Origin: an uncultured Porphyromonas sp.
Lineage (GTDB): Bacteria; Bacteroidota; Bacteroidia; Bacteroidales; Porphyromonadaceae
Assembly (NCBI RefSeq): GCF_938039215.1
Contig: NZ_CALHVI010000056.1
Span: 142,100-206,099, forward strand
Direction: 5' to 3'
Length of the DNA: 64,000 bases
The position numbers and the translations under genes are program-made. Within the stretch, counting starts at the first letter, position 1. Every line of letters begins with the position of its first letter. The notes beneath the pieces are model-generated. The model ran no database searches and was not told the DNA's origin. It worked only from the letters and a program-made list of their open reading frames with translations. Shown here piece after piece: positions 61,148 to 64,000 of the stretch.

Positions 61148-61714
61148 ATGAACGAAGCAGAAAATCTCGGACAATATACCCAAGCTCTAGAAGCCCTACT
61201 CCTACATCTAGCCGAAGAAGAAGGCCTATTAGGCAAGCAACTCCTAGAGACAGATGACCTCACAGAGCTCTTCCCCGAGCTAGCCAAGGCCTACCTAGCA
61301 GATGCCGTCCCCGACTTCGAGAAGTATCCTCTCGTATCTCTAGGCTGGATAGCCTTTGTTGGGATGGCGATGGCGGCACTCTGGGACAGCGACTGGGAGC
61401 AGTACGGAGCGATCCCTGCTGGCGAACTCTACCAGCAGATACGTGATGCCCGAGGCTGGGACGAGCTAGACGAGTACGTCCTAGAGGAAGCGATCGGCCT
61501 GCGTAAGGAAAGCGACGAAGCCAAGCGCTATACCGCCTTCCTCCGCCGTGCCACGGAGCAAGCCTACAGTGCCTTGATGCACGAGCGGGCTGAGCCGTCG
61601 ACGCCTCTTGCCTTTCAGCTCTATGGCCGTACGCTCTACGCCCTCTATCGCCTCGGTATAGCTCTTGGTCTCAACCTCCTTGGCTACAAGCTCCACCGAT
61701 CACAAGCCAACTAA
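61148..61714 (+). CDS. conserved hypothetical helical protein
   Basis: A 188-residue, strongly acidic and helical protein, MNEAENLGQYTQALEALLLH, with no recognisable domain or signal; the segment VSLGWIAFVGMAMAALWDSDW is moderately hydrophobic but probably buried rather than membrane spanning. It follows an apparently regulated promoter and is 79 bp ahead of the DUF389 gene. I do not recognise the family. Confidence 0.7.
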   Translation: MNEAENLGQYTQALEALLLHLAEEEGLLGKQLLETDDLTELFPELAKAYLADAVPDFEKYPLVSLGWIAFVGMAMAALWDSDWEQYGAIPAGELYQQIRDARGWDELDEYVLEEAIGLRKESDEAKRYTAFLRRATEQAYSALMHERAEPSTPLAFQLYGRTLYALYRLGIALGLNLLGYKLHRSQAN

Positions 61715-61793
61715 CTCGCTCTTGCGCTAAGGATCGAAGGCGAATGACCGCTAGCTTCTCCTTCCTTGCCTTAGCTCCAACCCTTCTTATCCT

Positions 61794-63152
61794 ATGAATA
61801 TCCTTAGACCCGTACGCATCTACTTCAACATCCGCCCTGACCTCGAGGAGAAGCAATATATCGTCTCCGAGATCACGAAGGGCATCTCCTTCCGTGGTGC
61901 CAATCTATGGATCCTGATCACGGCGATCTTCATAGCCTCACTGGGGCTGAATGTCAATTCCACTGCGGTGATCATCGGAGCGATGCTCATATCCCCGCTG
62001 ATGGGCCCCATCATAGGCATGGGCCTGGCTGTGGGGATCTATGACCTCGATCTCCTGAAGAGAGCTGCGAAGAACTTCAGTATCGCCACCGTCATCAGCG
62101 TCCTGACGGCTACGATTTACTTCCTGATCAGCCCGCTCGGGGACGCACAGTCGGAGCTCCTGGCACGTACTTCGCCGACGATCTTCGACGTGCTGATCGC
62201 CTTCTTCGGGGGAGCGGCGGGGATCATCGCCCTCTCGACCCGAGGCGGTAAGAGTGGCAATGTCCTGCCAGGTGTCGCTATCGCCACCGCCCTGATGCCT
62301 CCACTCTGCACCGCTGGCTATGGGATCGCCTCGGGGAGTCTACGTTTCTTCCTCGGCGCCATCTATCTCTTCTTCATCAACACGGTATTTATCAGCCTCG
62401 CCACTGCGATAGGCGTGAGGATGATGAAGTTCCCAGCGCACAGCTTCCTCACCGCTGAGCGGGCCAAGAAGGCTAAGAGAATCCTCTCGGTAGTGGTGAT
62501 AGCGACCATCGCTCCTGCAGTCGTGATGACGGTGAATATCATCCGCACGAGCATCTTCGAGAATAATGTCCACCGCTTCGTCACTAGCGAACTCTCCCAG
62601 TCGGGCACGCAGATCCTCACCTCTTCGGCTGACCGCCAGGGCGGGACGCTCCGTATCGTGGCCGTCGGCCGTGAGATCTCCGACTCCCTACAGCGAGTAG
62701 CCGAAGGGCGACTGGCCAGCTATGGGCTCTCGGGCTTCCAGCTAAATGTCATCCAAGGCGTGCAGTCCGACAGCCTTCTTGCACGAAGTATCCAGCTCGA
62801 ACAGCATACCTCGACCCAAGCAAGCGACCATCAGAAGCTCCTCGAACTATCGACGGAGAACTCCGCTCTAGCAGAGCGCCTCTCCGAATACGGCCTCTAC
62901 GAGGAGTATGCTCGCGAACTGCGCTCCGAGCTCGCCGTACTCTTCCCCAACATCCGTACCCTCAGCCTCTCCCCCGTCGTCGAAGTGCAGACAGATACGA
63001 CGAGCACTGCACGCTACGTCGCCGTTCTCTTGGGGATGGAGGCAGGCAAAGCCCTTCCTGCTCCAGAGCAAGCCAAGCTCCAACAATGGTTCAAAGCTCG
63101 AGTGCCAGCAGATAGCTTGGTCTTCATCACGAAGACAAGTCAAGAGAAGTAG
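61794..63152 (+). CDS. DUF389 family membrane protein
   Basis: A 452-residue protein. The six or so helices of the DUF389 domain occupy about 37-255, with the signature STAVIIGAMLISPLMGPIIG and VAIATALMPPLCTAGYGIAS. The C-terminal ~190 residues form a soluble, helix-rich domain. Function unknown. A terminator follows at 63262. Confidence 0.85.
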   Translation: MNILRPVRIYFNIRPDLEEKQYIVSEITKGISFRGANLWILITAIFIASLGLNVNSTAVIIGAMLISPLMGPIIGMGLAVGIYDLDLLKRAAKNFSIATVISVLTATIYFLISPLGDAQSELLARTSPTIFDVLIAFFGGAAGIIALSTRGGKSGNVLPGVAIATALMPPLCTAGYGIASGSLRFFLGAIYLFFINTVFISLATAIGVRMMKFPAHSFLTAERAKKAKRILSVVVIATIAPAVVMTVNIIRTSIFENNVHRFVTSELSQSGTQILTSSADRQGGTLRIVAVGREISDSLQRVAEGRLASYGLSGFQLNVIQGVQSDSLLARSIQLEQHTSTQASDHQKLLELSTENSALAERLSEYGLYEEYARELRSELAVLFPNIRTLSLSPVVEVQTDTTSTARYVAVLLGMEAGKALPAPEQAKLQQWFKARVPADSLVFITKTSQEK

Positions 63153-63261
63153 TACGTGTGCCTCTGGTGAGTCTCTACTGGAGAAGGCTCCGAGTTACCA
63201 ATAGGTCGGTGAAGCCTCCTTCACACTGGGATTCACCCCAGCACATTCCCCCAATAAAGCC

Positions 63262-63305
63262 CGAGGGGCAAGAGAAGATCGTTCTCCTGCCCCTCGGCTT
63301 TTTTC
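63262..63305. terminator. terminator after the DUF389 gene
   Basis: Stem CCGAGGGGCA (63262-63271) with TGCCCCTCGG (63289-63298), then a T-run at 63300-63305. Confidence 0.85.
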
Positions 63306-63318
63306 ACATAGCGAATAA

Positions 63319-64000
63319 CTATCCTTCTAATACGTCGGGTATTTCGGCTGCTCTCAGATCACTGAAGTCATCAAACACAACCTCGATCCATACGCCTTCT
63401 CGCCAAGGGATATTCCCCTTGAAGTAATCGGCATACTGGATATGCAGCCCATCTCGTCGCCAAATCTCTTGCTTCTCAAGTGAGTCAATCCAAGAACTAT
63501 CATCCAAGTACCGACGAGTATGGACATAAGCCAGTAGCTCCTCCGCCCCCTTATCCATATCATCATAGATCAGCTCTGTCGGCCCTTGGTCTGCAAAATA
63601 AAGCACCTGCTCACAGCCAAATACCTTAGCTCGCTCGTAGACTTGCATCCGATACTCTTGTAGCCTTGACCAATGCTCTTCGTCAGTTGACTCAAAGTGT
63701 CGAGCCCAAGCACTCCACCTTTCACTCGCATACAAGTCAAGATCTACTGCTTCTCTGAATATCCGAACGTCTATCTTTTTGCCACCCTCATCATCCTCCA
63801 GAGTGTACAGCTCAAAAGGATCAAGCCCCTCTAAAAGACAATACGTCATCCACTCTGCCTCAAACTCAATCTTACTTGAGTCATAGAGGGCTATCCTCCG
63901 CCTCACTTCCTCTACCCAGTAATTCTTAATGGTAAGCCTTAGGCAGTAAGCAGAGCTTCCCCCTCTATGCGGAGCACCCAAGGGAACAAATACATCAGGA
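63319..64000 (-). CDS. unknown protein, N-terminus cut by window edge
   Basis: The reading frame is open to the right edge of the window, at least 225 residues. It begins (as far as seen) PDVFVPLGAPHRGGSSAYCL and ends in acidic/aromatic sequence WIEVVFDDFSDLRAAE. It is AT-richer than the other genes, with no membrane segment and no domain that I recognise. The composition and small globular form would fit an immunity-type or accessory protein, but this is a guess. Confidence 0.6.
   Translation of the reverse strand, partial: PDVFVPLGAPHRGGSSAYCLRLTIKNYWVEEVRRRIALYDSSKIEFEAEWMTYCLLEGLDPFELYTLEDDEGGKKIDVRIFREAVDLDLYASERWSAWARHFESTDEEHWSRLQEYRMQVYERAKVFGCEQVLYFADQGPTELIYDDMDKGAEELLAYVHTRRYLDDSSWIDSLEKQEIWRRDGLHIQYADYFKGNIPWREGVWIEVVFDDFSDLRAAEIPDVLEG

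Overview
The window is a chromosomal segment of a Bacteroidales bacterium, most likely a Porphyromonas or close relative (inference). The support is: promoters of the Bacteroidota type (TAnnTTTG, here mostly TATCTTTG), few Shine-Dalgarno sequences, a V-type ATPase operon of the E-DUF2764-A-B-D-I-K kind, families largely confined to Bacteroidota (DUF4476, DUF3256, DUF2764, DUF5106, LptC lipoprotein), and a moderate G+C content. No rRNA, tRNA, CRISPR array, transposase or phage gene was found. Almost all genes are ordinary chromosomal genes; clearly AT-richer, accessory-looking genes are few (an orphan membrane protein at 42999-44429, a peptidase inside the ATPase operon, and a partial gene at the right edge).

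Layout. 1-6.1 kb (+): end of an ABC-F ATPase, prfB with a programmed +1 frameshift, pnp, a 54-residue membrane protein, fmt. 6.1-10.4 kb (-): yfhO-like membrane protein and an OmpA/TPR protein. 11.2-14.2 kb (+): four-subunit 2-oxoacid:ferredoxin oxidoreductase operon with an embedded small membrane protein, preceded by a long leader that may hold a structured RNA. 14.4-23 kb (-): outer-membrane barrel, CBM9-like protein, LysE-type exporter; then cysS, glycosyltransferase, DUF5106-like lipoprotein, MarR regulator; then a MATE exporter. 23.3-30.6 kb (-): fimbrillin-like surface lipoprotein, and a fucosidase-cutC-transglutaminase operon. 31-33.2 kb (+): two paralogous BamE-like/DUF4476 lipoproteins. 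33.3-42.3 kb (-): acetyltransferase and the V-ATPase operon. 43-44.4 kb (+): orphan membrane protein. 44.6-52.2 kb (-): CNNM/CorC protein, lptC, TPR protein, outer-membrane protein, coaX, ybeY, a Sua5/YciO protein, rlmB. 52.7-63.2 kb (+): lptG, ribBA, guaB, miaA, kdsA, DUF3256 and coiled-coil proteins, a hypothetical gene, a DUF389 membrane protein. 63.3-64 kb (-): partial gene of unknown function.

The genes touch envelope biogenesis repeatedly (LptC, LptG, KdsA, several outer-membrane and lipoproteins), and energy metabolism of an anaerobe (ferredoxin-linked 2-oxoacid oxidation, V-type ATPase whose proteolipid keeps the sodium-binding residues).

The most unusual structure is a family of six intergenic arrays. 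Each has four or five 17-nt (or 18-nt) palindromes, consensus CGACCTACNGTAGGTCG, separated by 6-nt variable spacers, so that the units repeat every 23 bp (24 bp in one array with a different core). Four of the six lie between divergent promoters, and all six lie upstream of a TAnnTTTG promoter. Most are bounded by an A-run on the left and a T-run on the right. They are not explained by any gene here and look like a dedicated regulatory, insulating or terminating element. Another strong point is guaB, which resembles the Tritrichomonas-type IMP dehydrogenase rather than the usual bacterial enzyme.
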